In this document: positions 7,586-14,603 of the stretch, one piece after another
Numbering within the stretch: position 1 is the first letter of the stretch
Layout: the number at the start of each line of letters is the position of its first letter
DNA from: an uncultured Rhodospirillales bacterium
GTDB taxonomy: Bacteria; Pseudomonadota; Alphaproteobacteria; Acetobacterales; Acetobacteraceae
NCBI GenBank assembly: GCA_903844785.1
Contig: CAIMVB010000459.1
Coordinates: 1-15,416 of the forward strand
Direction of reading: 5' to 3'
Length of the DNA stretch: 15,416 nucleotides
Notes under the pieces: model-generated
Told to the model about the DNA's origin: nothing
What the model saw: only the letters and a program-made list of their open reading frames with translations
Database searches by the model: none
Program-made: the position numbers and the translations under genes

Positions 7586-8678
7586 TCCTGGTCTCAGGCT
7601 CCGCTTGCAGTCCACAGCGCCGATCGCGCTTGATCTGGCGCTGGAATGCGCGCCCGGAGAGCTTGTCGCCATCATCGGCCCGTCAGGCGCGGGTAAATCC
7701 ACAACGCTGCGCGCCATTGCCGGGCTGCATCATCCTACAAGCGGCAGCGTGGTATGTGGCGGACAAGTTTGGCTGGATACCGCCCGCGCGCTTGATCTGC
7801 CAGCGCATCGGCGCCGCGTGGGGCTGGTATTCCAGGATTACGCGCTGTTTCCGCATATGACCGCCCTTGGTAATGTGATGGCCGCCATGGGCCATCTGCC
7901 CGCCGCCGAGCGTGCGCCGCGCGCCGCAGCACTACTGGTGCGCGTGCATCTGGCTGGGCTTGAAGAACGCCGCCCGGCGGAGCTTTCCGGCGGGCAGCAG
8001 CAGCGCGTCGCCGTGGCGCGGGCCCTGGCGCGCGACCCCGCCGTATTGCTGCTGGATGAACCCTTCAGCGCCGTGGACCGTGCCACACGAAGGCGCTTGC
8101 AGGTCGAATTGGCCAATCTGCGCCAAGGGCTTTCAATCCCAATCATCCTGGTCACGCATGATTTGGATGAGGCTGCGTCGCTCGCGGATCGCATGGTGCT
8201 GTTGCATCGGGGCAGGGGGCTGCAAACCGCGTCTCCCGCTGAAATGCTCGCCCGCCCGGCTTCGGCCGAGGTCGCGCGGTTGCTGGATTTGCGTAACCTC
8301 TTCACGGGAGAGATCCTGGCGCATGAAGAAGGCGTGACCAGGCTGCGCTGGGGCGGGCAGGTGCTGGAAGCCGCACCCATGCCAAGCTTGCCAACTGGCG
8401 CCGCCGTTGATTGGCTGATTGGCGCGGGCGGGGTGGTGCTGCATCGCCGTGGCCGCCCTTCGGCGGGGGAGCGCGAAAACCCTATTGCCGGCACGATCCT
8501 TGCGCTGTTGCCGATGGGCGAGGAAACGCGCGTGACGCTTGATGTGGGTGATCCAGAAGGCCGGCACTTGGCCTTCGCACTGCCGCGCCATGCCGCGCAG
8601 CGCAATGCGCTCGCGCCTGGGGAGGTATGCAGCGTTTCCCTACTGCGCGATGCGCTGCATGTGATGCCGCGCGCATGA
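7578..8678 (+). CDS. modC: Molybdate ABC transporter ATP-binding protein ModC
   Basis: The 366-residue product has a complete ABC ATPase domain: Walker A GPSGAGKS (34-41), Q-loop FQDYALF (Q86), signature LSGGQQQR (136-143), Walker B VLLLDE (156-161) and H-loop THD (His194). A C-terminal TOBE/Mop domain follows (about 296-366: AGTILALLPMGEETRVTLDV and after), as in ModC. It powers molybdate import on the cytoplasmic face, and the Mop domain may sense oxyanion. ATG 7578 overlaps the modB stop by 8 bp and is preferred to the upstream in-frame GTG at 7557. The stop overlaps the modE start as ATGA. Confidence 0.95.
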   Translation: MADPGLRLRLQSTAPIALDLALECAPGELVAIIGPSGAGKSTTLRAIAGLHHPTSGSVVCGGQVWLDTARALDLPAHRRRVGLVFQDYALFPHMTALGNVMAAMGHLPAAERAPRAAALLVRVHLAGLEERRPAELSGGQQQRVAVARALARDPAVLLLDEPFSAVDRATRRRLQVELANLRQGLSIPIILVTHDLDEAASLADRMVLLHRGRGLQTASPAEMLARPASAEVARLLDLRNLFTGEILAHEEGVTRLRWGGQVLEAAPMPSLPTGAAVDWLIGAGGVVLHRRGRPSAGERENPIAGTILALLPMGEETRVTLDVGDPEGRHLAFALPRHAAQRNALAPGEVCSVSLLRDALHVMPRA

Positions 8679-9007
8679 AAAATGCCGCGCTTTGGCTCAG
8701 GATTGATTTTGCCGATGGCCGCGTTGGCCCGGGCAAGATTGCGCTGCTGGAAGCGATTCAGCGTGAGGGTTCCATCAGCGCTGCAGCGCGGGCGCTTGGC
8801 ATGTCCTATCGCCGCGCCTGGGAATTGGTGGCGGAGTTGAACCAGACCTTCTCTGGCCCGGTAGTGGCGCGGCTGACGGGCGGTGCCGGGGGTGGTGGCG
8901 CGAAGCTCACCCGGCTGGGGGAGGCTTTGTTGGAGGGGTTTCGGGAGATCGAAGCCGCGGCTAGCCGTGCTGCAGCGGCGCATTTGCGCCGTTTGGCCAG
9001 GGGGTGA
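8675..9007 (+). CDS. modE: ModE-like winged-helix regulator, DNA-binding domain only
   Basis: The 110-residue product matches the N-terminal LysR-type winged helix of ModE: LLEAIQREGSISAAARALGMSYRRAWELV (read as EGSISAAARALGMSYRRAW core, about residues 30-48), then LTRLGEALLEGFREIE with the long dimerisation helix. The two C-terminal TOBE molybdate-binding domains of E. coli ModE are absent. Such short forms are common in alphaproteobacteria and regulate molybdate-dependent genes by a mechanism that cannot be read from the sequence. A GG-rich loop (TGGAGGGGAKLT) sits in the wing. The ATGA overlap with modC shows it is part of the operon, so it probably controls its own transporter. An in-frame ATG at 8627 inside modC is not favoured. 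Confidence 0.88.
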   Translation: MKNAALWLRIDFADGRVGPGKIALLEAIQREGSISAAARALGMSYRRAWELVAELNQTFSGPVVARLTGGAGGGGAKLTRLGEALLEGFREIEAAASRAAAAHLRRLARG

Positions 9008-9053
9008 AGCGGGGTACCTTGCGGCGAAACGCTGGGCGCGCTGCAATGCAGGC

Positions 9054-9770
9054 ATGAGTGACACTCCAACAGCGCCCGCCCGCCCGGCTTCCACCGTCCT
9101 GCTTCTGCGCGATGGGCCGCGTGGCATGGAAGTTTTCATGGTGGTGCGCCACCGCCAGATTGATTTCGCCTCTGGCGCGCTGGTGTTTCCAGGCGGGCGT
9201 GTGGAGGCCTCAGACAAGGCTTTGTCCGGCGGCGATTCCCATGGCGCCTTTCGCGTGGCGGCCATTCGTGAAACCTGGGAAGAATGCGGCGTTTTGCTGG
9301 CCGAAGAAGGCAGCACGCCGGAAGCTGAGGGTGAATTCGCTGCCATGCTGGCTGAACGCCGCCTGATGCCAGCGGTATCATCACTCGCGCATTTCGCGCA
9401 TTGGATTACGCCGGTGGAAGTGCCGAAGCGCTTTGACACGCATTTCTTCCTGGCCGCCGCGCCGGAAGATCAGGCTGCGCTGCATGATGGGCATGAAGCG
9501 GTGGATAGTGTCTGGATCAGGCCTGCCGATGCTTTGGCCGAAGGCATTGCTGGCACCAAGAAGCTGGTGTTCCCGACACGCATGAACCTGACCAAGCTTG
9601 CCCGGCATGACAGCGTGGCGGAAGCCTTTGCCGCCGCGCGGGCGCGGCCCGTTGTGACCGTTTTGCCCGAGCTTGTGGGCATGACCCCTGAAGGGCGCAT
9701 CCTGCGCCTGCCTCGTGATGCCGATTATGGTGGCGAGGAATTTCTGGCGGGCGATCCGCCTTCCATGTGA
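9054..9770 (+). CDS. NUDIX hydrolase (NUDT19-like)
   Basis: The 238-residue product has a NUDIX box: FPGGRVEASD (45-54) and then, after a short insertion, RETWEECGVLL (72-82), which supplies the metal-binding REx2EExG core (72-79). The insertion inside the box and the overall length resemble the NUDT7/NUDT19-like group, some of which hydrolyse CoA or its thioesters; this substrate is an inference, and other nucleoside diphosphate derivatives are possible. It is cytoplasmic with no signal peptide. The frame is open upstream to 8883 across modE, but that part has no family similarity, so ATG 9054 (MSDTPTAP) is chosen, though its ribosome site is weak. It lies 46 bp after modE and its end abuts the next gene. 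Confidence 0.88.
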   Translation: MSDTPTAPARPASTVLLLRDGPRGMEVFMVVRHRQIDFASGALVFPGGRVEASDKALSGGDSHGAFRVAAIRETWEECGVLLAEEGSTPEAEGEFAAMLAERRLMPAVSSLAHFAHWITPVEVPKRFDTHFFLAAAPEDQAALHDGHEAVDSVWIRPADALAEGIAGTKKLVFPTRMNLTKLARHDSVAEAFAAARARPVVTVLPELVGMTPEGRILRLPRDADYGGEEFLAGDPPSM

Positions 9771-9777
9771 TGGAGAA
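9771..9777 (+). promoter_or_regulatory. Ribosome binding site that sets the LLM oxidoreductase start
   Basis: GGAGAAG lies 7 bases before ATG 9785. The alternative starts GTG 9767 and ATG 9770 have no comparable site in front of them. Confidence 0.55.
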
Positions 9778-9784
9778 GCCACTC

Positions 9785-10990
9785 ATGCTGCCTCGCCGCC
9801 TTCGCTTCGGCATTTTTCTGGCCCCGTTTCATCGCGTGGGGGATAATCCAACCCTTGGACTGACGCGCGATCTGGAATTGATTGAATGGCTTGATCATCT
9901 GGGCTTTGATGAAGCCTGGATTGGTGAACATCATTCCGCCGGCTGGGAAACCATCGCAAGCCCGGAAATCATGATTGCGGCGGCAGCAGAACGCACCAAG
10001 CACATCAAGCTTGGCTCGGGCGTCACCAGCCTGCCGTATCATCACCCGCTTCTGGTGGCGCAGCGCTTTGTGCAGTTGGACCACATGACGCGCGGGCGCG
10101 TGATGCTGGGCTGCGGGCCGGGCGCGCTGGTATCTGATGCGTATATGATGGGCATTGATGCCGCGCATCAGCGCCGCCGCATGGATGAATCGCTGAATGC
10201 CATCACGCGGCTTTTGGCCTGCGAAGAACCCGTGACGATGGAAACCGATTGGTTCACCCTGCGTGAGGCGCGGCTGCATCTTGCACCTTATTCCGAACCG
10301 CGTTTCCCCATTTCGGTCGCGTCTTCGACAACCCCATCGGGCGCGCTGGCGGCGGCGAAATATGGGCTTGGGCTGATATCGCTGGGCGCTGGGTTGCCGG
10401 GTGGGCCGAAATCACTCGCCGAGCAATGGCGCATGGCCGAGGCTGAAGCCGCGAAGCACGGGCAGAAGATGGAACGGCGCAATTGGCGCCTGGTGGTCAA
10501 TCTGCATTGCGCGGAGGATGATGAACGCGCGCTGCGTGACGTGCGCCATGGTGAGGCTTTGGAGACGCTGACCTATTTCAGCGAAACCTTGGGCCGTCCA
10601 CCGATGCGTTCAGAAGACCCGCTGCGCGATGGGCTGGCGATGGGGTCCACGCTTGTGGGCTCGCCGGAGACGGTGGCGGCGGGGATTGAACGGCTGCTGA
10701 GCTTCACCGATGGCGGGGCAGGGGGCGTGTTGTTCCGAGCTCATGAATGGGCGGACCGCGAAGCGACCATGCGCTCCTTTGAACTTTTCGCGCGTTGGGT
10801 AATGCCGCGCTTCCAGGGTTCGCTTGTGATGCCGCAGCAATCGCGCGATTGGGTCAGCAAAAATCGCGAATCCATCTTTGCGCCGAATATGGCGGCGCTG
10901 AAGCAGGCTTTCCGTGATGCGGGCCAGGATGCGCCGGAAATGCAGCGCTTGAAGCTGCATACGGGCGCGGTGGAAATGCCGAAGGTTTGA
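9785..10990 (+). CDS. LLM-class flavin-dependent monooxygenase, limonene 1,2-monooxygenase-like
   Basis: The 401-residue product is a luciferase-like monooxygenase: RFGIFLAPFH at the N-terminus, AWIGEHH (44-50), IKLGSGVTSLPYHHP, the DHMTRGRVMLGCGPGAL stretch (about 99-115) and DAYMMGID. These match the bacterial LLM group that includes limonene 1,2-monooxygenase. Members use reduced FMN from a separate reductase and O2 to oxygenate small organic molecules; the substrate here is unknown, and no reductase is adjacent. It is cytoplasmic. ATG 9785 is chosen for its GGAGAAG site; ATG 9770, overlapping the NUDIX stop as TGATG, would add five residues. The next gene starts at the stop codon. Confidence 0.85.
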   Translation: MLPRRLRFGIFLAPFHRVGDNPTLGLTRDLELIEWLDHLGFDEAWIGEHHSAGWETIASPEIMIAAAAERTKHIKLGSGVTSLPYHHPLLVAQRFVQLDHMTRGRVMLGCGPGALVSDAYMMGIDAAHQRRRMDESLNAITRLLACEEPVTMETDWFTLREARLHLAPYSEPRFPISVASSTTPSGALAAAKYGLGLISLGAGLPGGPKSLAEQWRMAEAEAAKHGQKMERRNWRLVVNLHCAEDDERALRDVRHGEALETLTYFSETLGRPPMRSEDPLRDGLAMGSTLVGSPETVAAGIERLLSFTDGGAGGVLFRAHEWADREATMRSFELFARWVMPRFQGSLVMPQQSRDWVSKNRESIFAPNMAALKQAFRDAGQDAPEMQRLKLHTGAVEMPKV

Positions 10991-12036
10991 TGCCGATGAT
11001 CACGCGGCGTGGCTTGGCGGCGGCGGCCTTGCTGCCGCTTGCCGTGCCGGTGGTGGCCCAAGGCCGCGCTGTCAGTCGAATTGCTTTCGGAACCTGTGCT
11101 GATGAGAAGCTGCCGCAGCCGATCTGGCGTGCGGTGCGCGCTTATCAGCCTGAGTTTTTCATCTTCGCCGGGGATAATGTTTATGGCGGGGTGCGGCGGC
11201 ATGATCTGGCCGAATTGCAGGAAGCCTATGCCCGGGCGCAGCAGCACCAGGAATTCATGGGCTTCATCGCGGGGCAACAGCATCACACTGCGATCTGGGA
11301 TGATCATGATTTTGGCGTGAATGATGGTGGCATTGAAAACCCCTTCAAGCAGGAAGCGAAGGACGCGTTTCTGGAATTCTGGCGCGTGCCGGCTGATGAT
11401 GTGCGGCGGCGCCGAGAAGGGCTTTATCATCATCTGACGCTTGGGCCGGCCGGGCAGCGCGTGCAGATCATGCTGCTGGATACGCGCTGGTTCCGTTCCC
11501 CCTTGCGCATCACGGATATGCGCGGCGCGCCCGGGCGGGAGCGTTACTTGCCCGATGATGATCCGGCCAAGAGCATGTTGGGGGAGGCACAATGGGCTTG
11601 GCTTCGTGCCTGCTTGCAGGAACCGGCGGAACTCCGGTTGATTGTTTCTTCCGTCCAGGTCGTGGTGGAAGGCCATGGTTGGGAAAGATGGGGCAATTTC
11701 CCGCGCGAGCGGCAGCGGCTGTTTGATCTGATCGCCAGCACCAAGGCGCGCGGTGTGGTGTTTCTATCAGGCGATCGGCATATCGGCGCGCTTTATCGCG
11801 AAAGCCAGGGCACGCCCTATCCGCTCACGGAAATCACCTCGAGCGGTATCAATCGGCAATTCGTCAATGCGCGCGAACAAGGCCCCAATCGGCTGGGTGA
11901 GCTTTACCCGCGCGTCAATTTCGGCACGCTTGATATTGATTGGCAGCAGGGGCGTGTTGCGCTTGCGCTGCGTGATGAGGAAGGGGTGATCCAGCGCAAT
12001 GTCTCGCTTGCGCTGGATGCTCTCCGTCCCGTTTAG
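10990..12036 (+). CDS. PhoD-like alkaline phosphatase / phosphodiesterase, exported
   Basis: The 348-residue product has an N-terminal signal with a Tat-like double arginine (ITRRGLAAAALL, ending VVAQ near residue 24). PhoD-type metallophosphatase motifs follow: FGTC (33-36), FAGDNVYGG (59-67), WDDHDFG (103-109), LLDTR (162-166) and LSGDRH (259-264), supplying the Asp/Asn/His metal ligands. PhoD enzymes hydrolyse phosphomonoesters and diesters in the periplasm, with Fe3+ and Ca2+, typically exported folded by Tat. It is shorter than Bacillus PhoD and lacks that protein's separate N-terminal domain. ATG 10990 overlaps the LLM stop (TGATG); ATG 10996 would trim two residues. It is last in the plus-strand run and ends 2 bp from a convergent gene. 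No Pho box is visible, as its promoter would be far upstream. Confidence 0.88.
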   Translation: MPMITRRGLAAAALLPLAVPVVAQGRAVSRIAFGTCADEKLPQPIWRAVRAYQPEFFIFAGDNVYGGVRRHDLAELQEAYARAQQHQEFMGFIAGQQHHTAIWDDHDFGVNDGGIENPFKQEAKDAFLEFWRVPADDVRRRREGLYHHLTLGPAGQRVQIMLLDTRWFRSPLRITDMRGAPGRERYLPDDDPAKSMLGEAQWAWLRACLQEPAELRLIVSSVQVVVEGHGWERWGNFPRERQRLFDLIASTKARGVVFLSGDRHIGALYRESQGTPYPLTEITSSGINRQFVNAREQGPNRLGELYPRVNFGTLDIDWQQGRVALALRDEEGVIQRNVSLALDALRPV

Positions 12037-12038
12037 CT

Positions 12039-13004
12039 TCAGTTGATCCTTAGATTGAGGCGGCGGATGACAGCGCCTTCTTCTTCCATGATTTTGGCCA
12101 CCTCAGCGCGGTAATCCTCACTGCTTTTGTAGATTAGCGGCATGTCGAAGCGTTCCAGTGCCGCAGTATGCACGGGATCATATAGCGCCTGCTTGAAGCC
12201 ATCATGCAGCGCTTTCACGATGCCTGGATCAACGCCCTTGGGGGCGGCGATGCCATAGGGGGAGGTGGAGACGATATTGATGCCGCTTTCCACAAGCGTC
12301 GGCGCATCCGGATAGCGCTTGGCGCGTTGTTCACCCCAGGTGCAGAGCAGGCGGAATTGCCCACCATCCACCAATGGCGCCCAGGAGGTTGAATCGACCA
12401 TCGCCTGGGTTTGGCCGCTTAGCAGTGATTGCGCGTTATCAGCGCCTCCGCGGAAGGGCACATGCAGCCATTCAATGCCGCGTTCCAGCGCAATGCGTTC
12501 CATGGTGATGTGCAGCGTGGTGCCAACGCCGGGGGAGCCATAAGCAACCTTGCCGGGATTGGCCTTGGCATAGGCCAGGAATTCTTCCCAATTTTTCCAA
12601 GGACTATCGGCCTTCACCACCACGCCGAACAGATAGCCGGTAAGGTGAATAATATAGGTAAAGTCCTTCATCGGGTCCCAGGTCGGGCGGCTCGACATCA
12701 TTGGGAAGCGAAAGACAGTGATGGGCAATTGGCCGACCAGATAGCCATCGCCGCGCTGTTCCTGCGCCATCGCCGCCGCCGCCAGGGTGCCGCTGGCGCC
12801 GCCGCGATTGTCAATAACCACCTGCTGGCCAAGGTAGCGCGAACCCGCTTCAGCCAAGGCGCGCAATTGCCCGTCAGTGGAACCACCGGGCGGCCAGGGC
12901 ACGATCAGGCGAATGGGTCTATTGGGAAAGCCCGATTGCGCGATGGCGGGCGCTGACAAAAGCCCGGCGGCGGCGGTGAGGGCGGTGCGGCGTGTGATGT
13001 TCAT
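12039..13004 (-). CDS. Tripartite tricarboxylate transporter binding protein (TctC/Bug family)
   Basis: The 321-residue product begins with a signal sequence (NITRRTALTAAAGLLSAPAIAQ, read as about residues 2-23) containing a Tat-like RR. The mature part is a Bug-family solute-binding protein: RLIVPWPPGGSTD (33-45), VIDNRGGASGTLAA, the VAYGSPGVGTTLH segment, WLHVPFRGGADN and PLVDGGQFRLL. Bug proteins bind carboxylates or other small organics in the periplasm. No TctA/TctB membrane genes are in view, so it is an orphan that must use a distant transporter or act as a sensor. ATG 13004 has a clear GGGAGAG site. The frame runs open to 13400, but that part overlaps the lyase gene in another frame and is not family-like. 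It ends 2 bp from PhoD, convergently, and is last in a thiolase-lyase-Bug run. Confidence 0.92.
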   Translation of the reverse strand: MNITRRTALTAAAGLLSAPAIAQSGFPNRPIRLIVPWPPGGSTDGQLRALAEAGSRYLGQQVVIDNRGGASGTLAAAAMAQEQRGDGYLVGQLPITVFRFPMMSSRPTWDPMKDFTYIIHLTGYLFGVVVKADSPWKNWEEFLAYAKANPGKVAYGSPGVGTTLHITMERIALERGIEWLHVPFRGGADNAQSLLSGQTQAMVDSTSWAPLVDGGQFRLLCTWGEQRAKRYPDAPTLVESGINIVSTSPYGIAAPKGVDPGIVKALHDGFKQALYDPVHTAALERFDMPLIYKSSEDYRAEVAKIMEEEGAVIRRLNLRIN

Positions 13005-13009
13005 TTTTT

Positions 13010-13016
13010 CTCTCCC
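13010..13016 (-). promoter_or_regulatory. Ribosome binding site that sets the TctC/Bug start
   Basis: On the minus strand GGGAGAG lies 5 bases before ATG 13004. It excludes the much longer in-frame reading that starts at 13400. Confidence 0.65.
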
Positions 13017-13036
13017 GGTTTTGGCGCGGCGTAATG

Positions 13037-13081
13037 ATGGCCGCCTAGCTTGACTTTTAGCATAGCATGGCCGGCAAGCTT
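13037..13081. repeat. Imperfect 15-bp direct repeat between lyase and TctC/Bug genes
   Basis: ATGGCCGCCTAGCTT (13037-13051) and ATGGCCGGCAAGCTT (13067-13081) match at 13 of 15 positions and are exactly 30 bp apart. They fill most of the 76-bp spacer between the two minus-strand genes, upstream of the Bug gene. They may be a regulator site or chance. Confidence 0.4.
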
Positions 13082-14589
13082 CACCCAGCCACAAGCCTAC
13101 TGCCCGCGTTGAAGCATTCTGCCCGCGCTGCCGCGATACGCTGCTCCGTGGACTGGATGGTGTGGCGATCTTCCGCCAGCTTCGCCCTTCTTTGCGCGAG
13201 CAATTGCGCCATGGCTTCCGGCGCCGGGCCGCCAAGCAGGCTGCGCCCAACAAGATTTTGTGCCGGGTCCAGGGCGGCTTGCAACCTGGCCGGCGCGATA
13301 TGGAGCGGCTTGCCGAATAGCACCATCGCCGCTTCATCCAGCGCCGCGCTTGAAATGCTTTCCGCATTGCGCCCTTCGGCCAGCGCATCACGCACCACAA
13401 TGGCGACGATGTTATGCGCCATGCGGAAACTGAGGCCGGTTTCGCGCACGATCACATCCGCCAATTCGGTGGCGGTGCCGAAGCCTTCGCGCGCCGCATT
13501 CGCCATGCGGTCCTTATTCAGGCTGAGGCCCTGCATCACTTCCTGAAACAAGGCGAGGATGCGCCGGCTACGCAGCGCGGCATCCAGCACGGGTTCATTC
13601 ACCGCCGTCACCGCATCATTTACATCGGCGAAGGCAGTGTTTTTCGTACAAGCCATGGCGGCGTTGTGCGCACCCTGCACCATGGCCGCCGCCGCCTTCA
13701 GATGTTCCAAAGCAACAGGGTTTTTCTTCTGCGGCATGATGCTGGAAACCGCCGAATGGCGATCGGCCAATTCGACAAAGCCATATTCCCAACTGCCCCA
13801 ATTCTGCAGATCCGTCGCAAGGCGTGAGAGCAACGTCATCATCACGGCCATGGCTGAGGCCGCTTCCAGCGCATCATCGCGCGAGGATACGGCGTCATAG
13901 GCAAGCTCCAGCGGGGCGGCGAAGCCAAGCGCGGTAGCGACCCAGGCGCGATCAAGGGGGAAGGCGGTGGTGGAAAGCGCACCCGCGCCCAGGGGGCAAA
14001 GATCGCAATGGGCCAATGCGCCGATCAATCTTTGATGATCGCGCGCCAGCGCATCCGCGGCCGAGGCCAACCAATAGCCAAAGGTGATGGGCTGCGCATG
14101 TTGGCCATGGGTATAGCCGGGCATAATGGTGGCGATATGTTCCTCAGCACGTGCAAGGATTGTCTGCCGCAGATCAGCAAGTAGTCCCAACACCGCCAGC
14201 AATTCCATGCGTAAGGCCATACGCCAGGTGGTTGCGTTTAGATCATTCCGGCTGCGCCCGGTATGCAGCCGTCCACCAATATCGGGGCCGAGTTTTTGGA
14301 TGATCAGTTTTTCGACATAGGAATACAAATCCTCCTGCCGGTAATCCACCGGCACCGCTTCCGGCCCGGCTTCAGCCATAGAGAGGATTTCGGGCAATAT
14401 GCGCGCCATGGCATCGCGGCTGACAATGCCTTGGCGTTCCAGCATCAGCCCATGGGCCAGATGCACCCACATCTCATGCGCAAAGACATAATGCTGCGCA
14501 CGCGCAACTGACCCGCGATAATAGCTTTCAACCAGCAATGGCGAAGGCGGTTCCTTCACCCTTTCGCGTAAATTCACCGCCTCCGTCAT
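13081..14589 (-). CDS. Argininosuccinate-lyase-superfamily enzyme, substrate uncertain
   Basis: The 502-residue product carries the fumarase/aspartase superfamily regions: GGRLHTGRSRND (105-116), MPGYTHGQHAQP (156-167), GAGALSTTAFPLDR (about 201-214) and the signature SSIMPQKKNP (282-291). It is closest to argininosuccinate lyase (ArgH), which splits argininosuccinate into arginine and fumarate. However, the usual ArgH block YNxDLQED after the signature is absent: the segment there reads AFADVNDAVTAVNEP. The N-terminal WGGRF element is also missing, and the usual LQRAQP is GQHAQP. I infer a paralogue that releases fumarate from another N-substituted aspartate or similar compound, and I give no argH symbol. 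ATG 14589 has an AGAGAGG site and is preferred to TTG 14595. It follows the thiolase-family gene by 12 bp and precedes the Bug gene by 76 bp. Confidence 0.82.
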   Translation of the reverse strand: MTEAVNLRERVKEPPSPLLVESYYRGSVARAQHYVFAHEMWVHLAHGLMLERQGIVSRDAMARILPEILSMAEAGPEAVPVDYRQEDLYSYVEKLIIQKLGPDIGGRLHTGRSRNDLNATTWRMALRMELLAVLGLLADLRQTILARAEEHIATIMPGYTHGQHAQPITFGYWLASAADALARDHQRLIGALAHCDLCPLGAGALSTTAFPLDRAWVATALGFAAPLELAYDAVSSRDDALEAASAMAVMMTLLSRLATDLQNWGSWEYGFVELADRHSAVSSIMPQKKNPVALEHLKAAAAMVQGAHNAAMACTKNTAFADVNDAVTAVNEPVLDAALRSRRILALFQEVMQGLSLNKDRMANAAREGFGTATELADVIVRETGLSFRMAHNIVAIVVRDALAEGRNAESISSAALDEAAMVLFGKPLHIAPARLQAALDPAQNLVGRSLLGGPAPEAMAQLLAQRRAKLAEDRHTIQSTEQRIAAARAECFNAGSRLVAG

Positions 14590-14595
14590 CTTCAA

Positions 14596-14603
14596 CCTCT
14601 CTC
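14596..14603 (-). promoter_or_regulatory. Ribosome binding site that sets the lyase start
   Basis: On the minus strand GAGAGAGG lies 6 bases before ATG 14589 and overlaps the thiolase stop codon. It favours ATG over the TTG two codons upstream. Confidence 0.55.

Noticed and set aside
8883..9053. N-terminal extension of the NUDIX protein
   Set aside because: It lies over modE in another frame and looks non-coding (Arg/Trp/Cys-rich); the family-like protein begins at 9054.
7838..9439. Long minus-strand open frame (533 codons) across modC, modE and the NUDIX gene
   Set aside because: It is antisense to four well-supported genes, is rich in Arg/Ser/Pro with no recognisable motif, and is the usual by-product of GC-rich codon bias.
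10741..11676. Minus-strand 311-codon frame across the LLM and PhoD genes
   Set aside because: It is antisense to two motif-rich genes and has no recognisable domain.
13005..13400. N-terminal extension of the TctC/Bug reading
   Set aside because: It overlaps the lyase gene in another frame, shows no family similarity, and ATG 13004 has a strong ribosome site and an immediate signal peptide.
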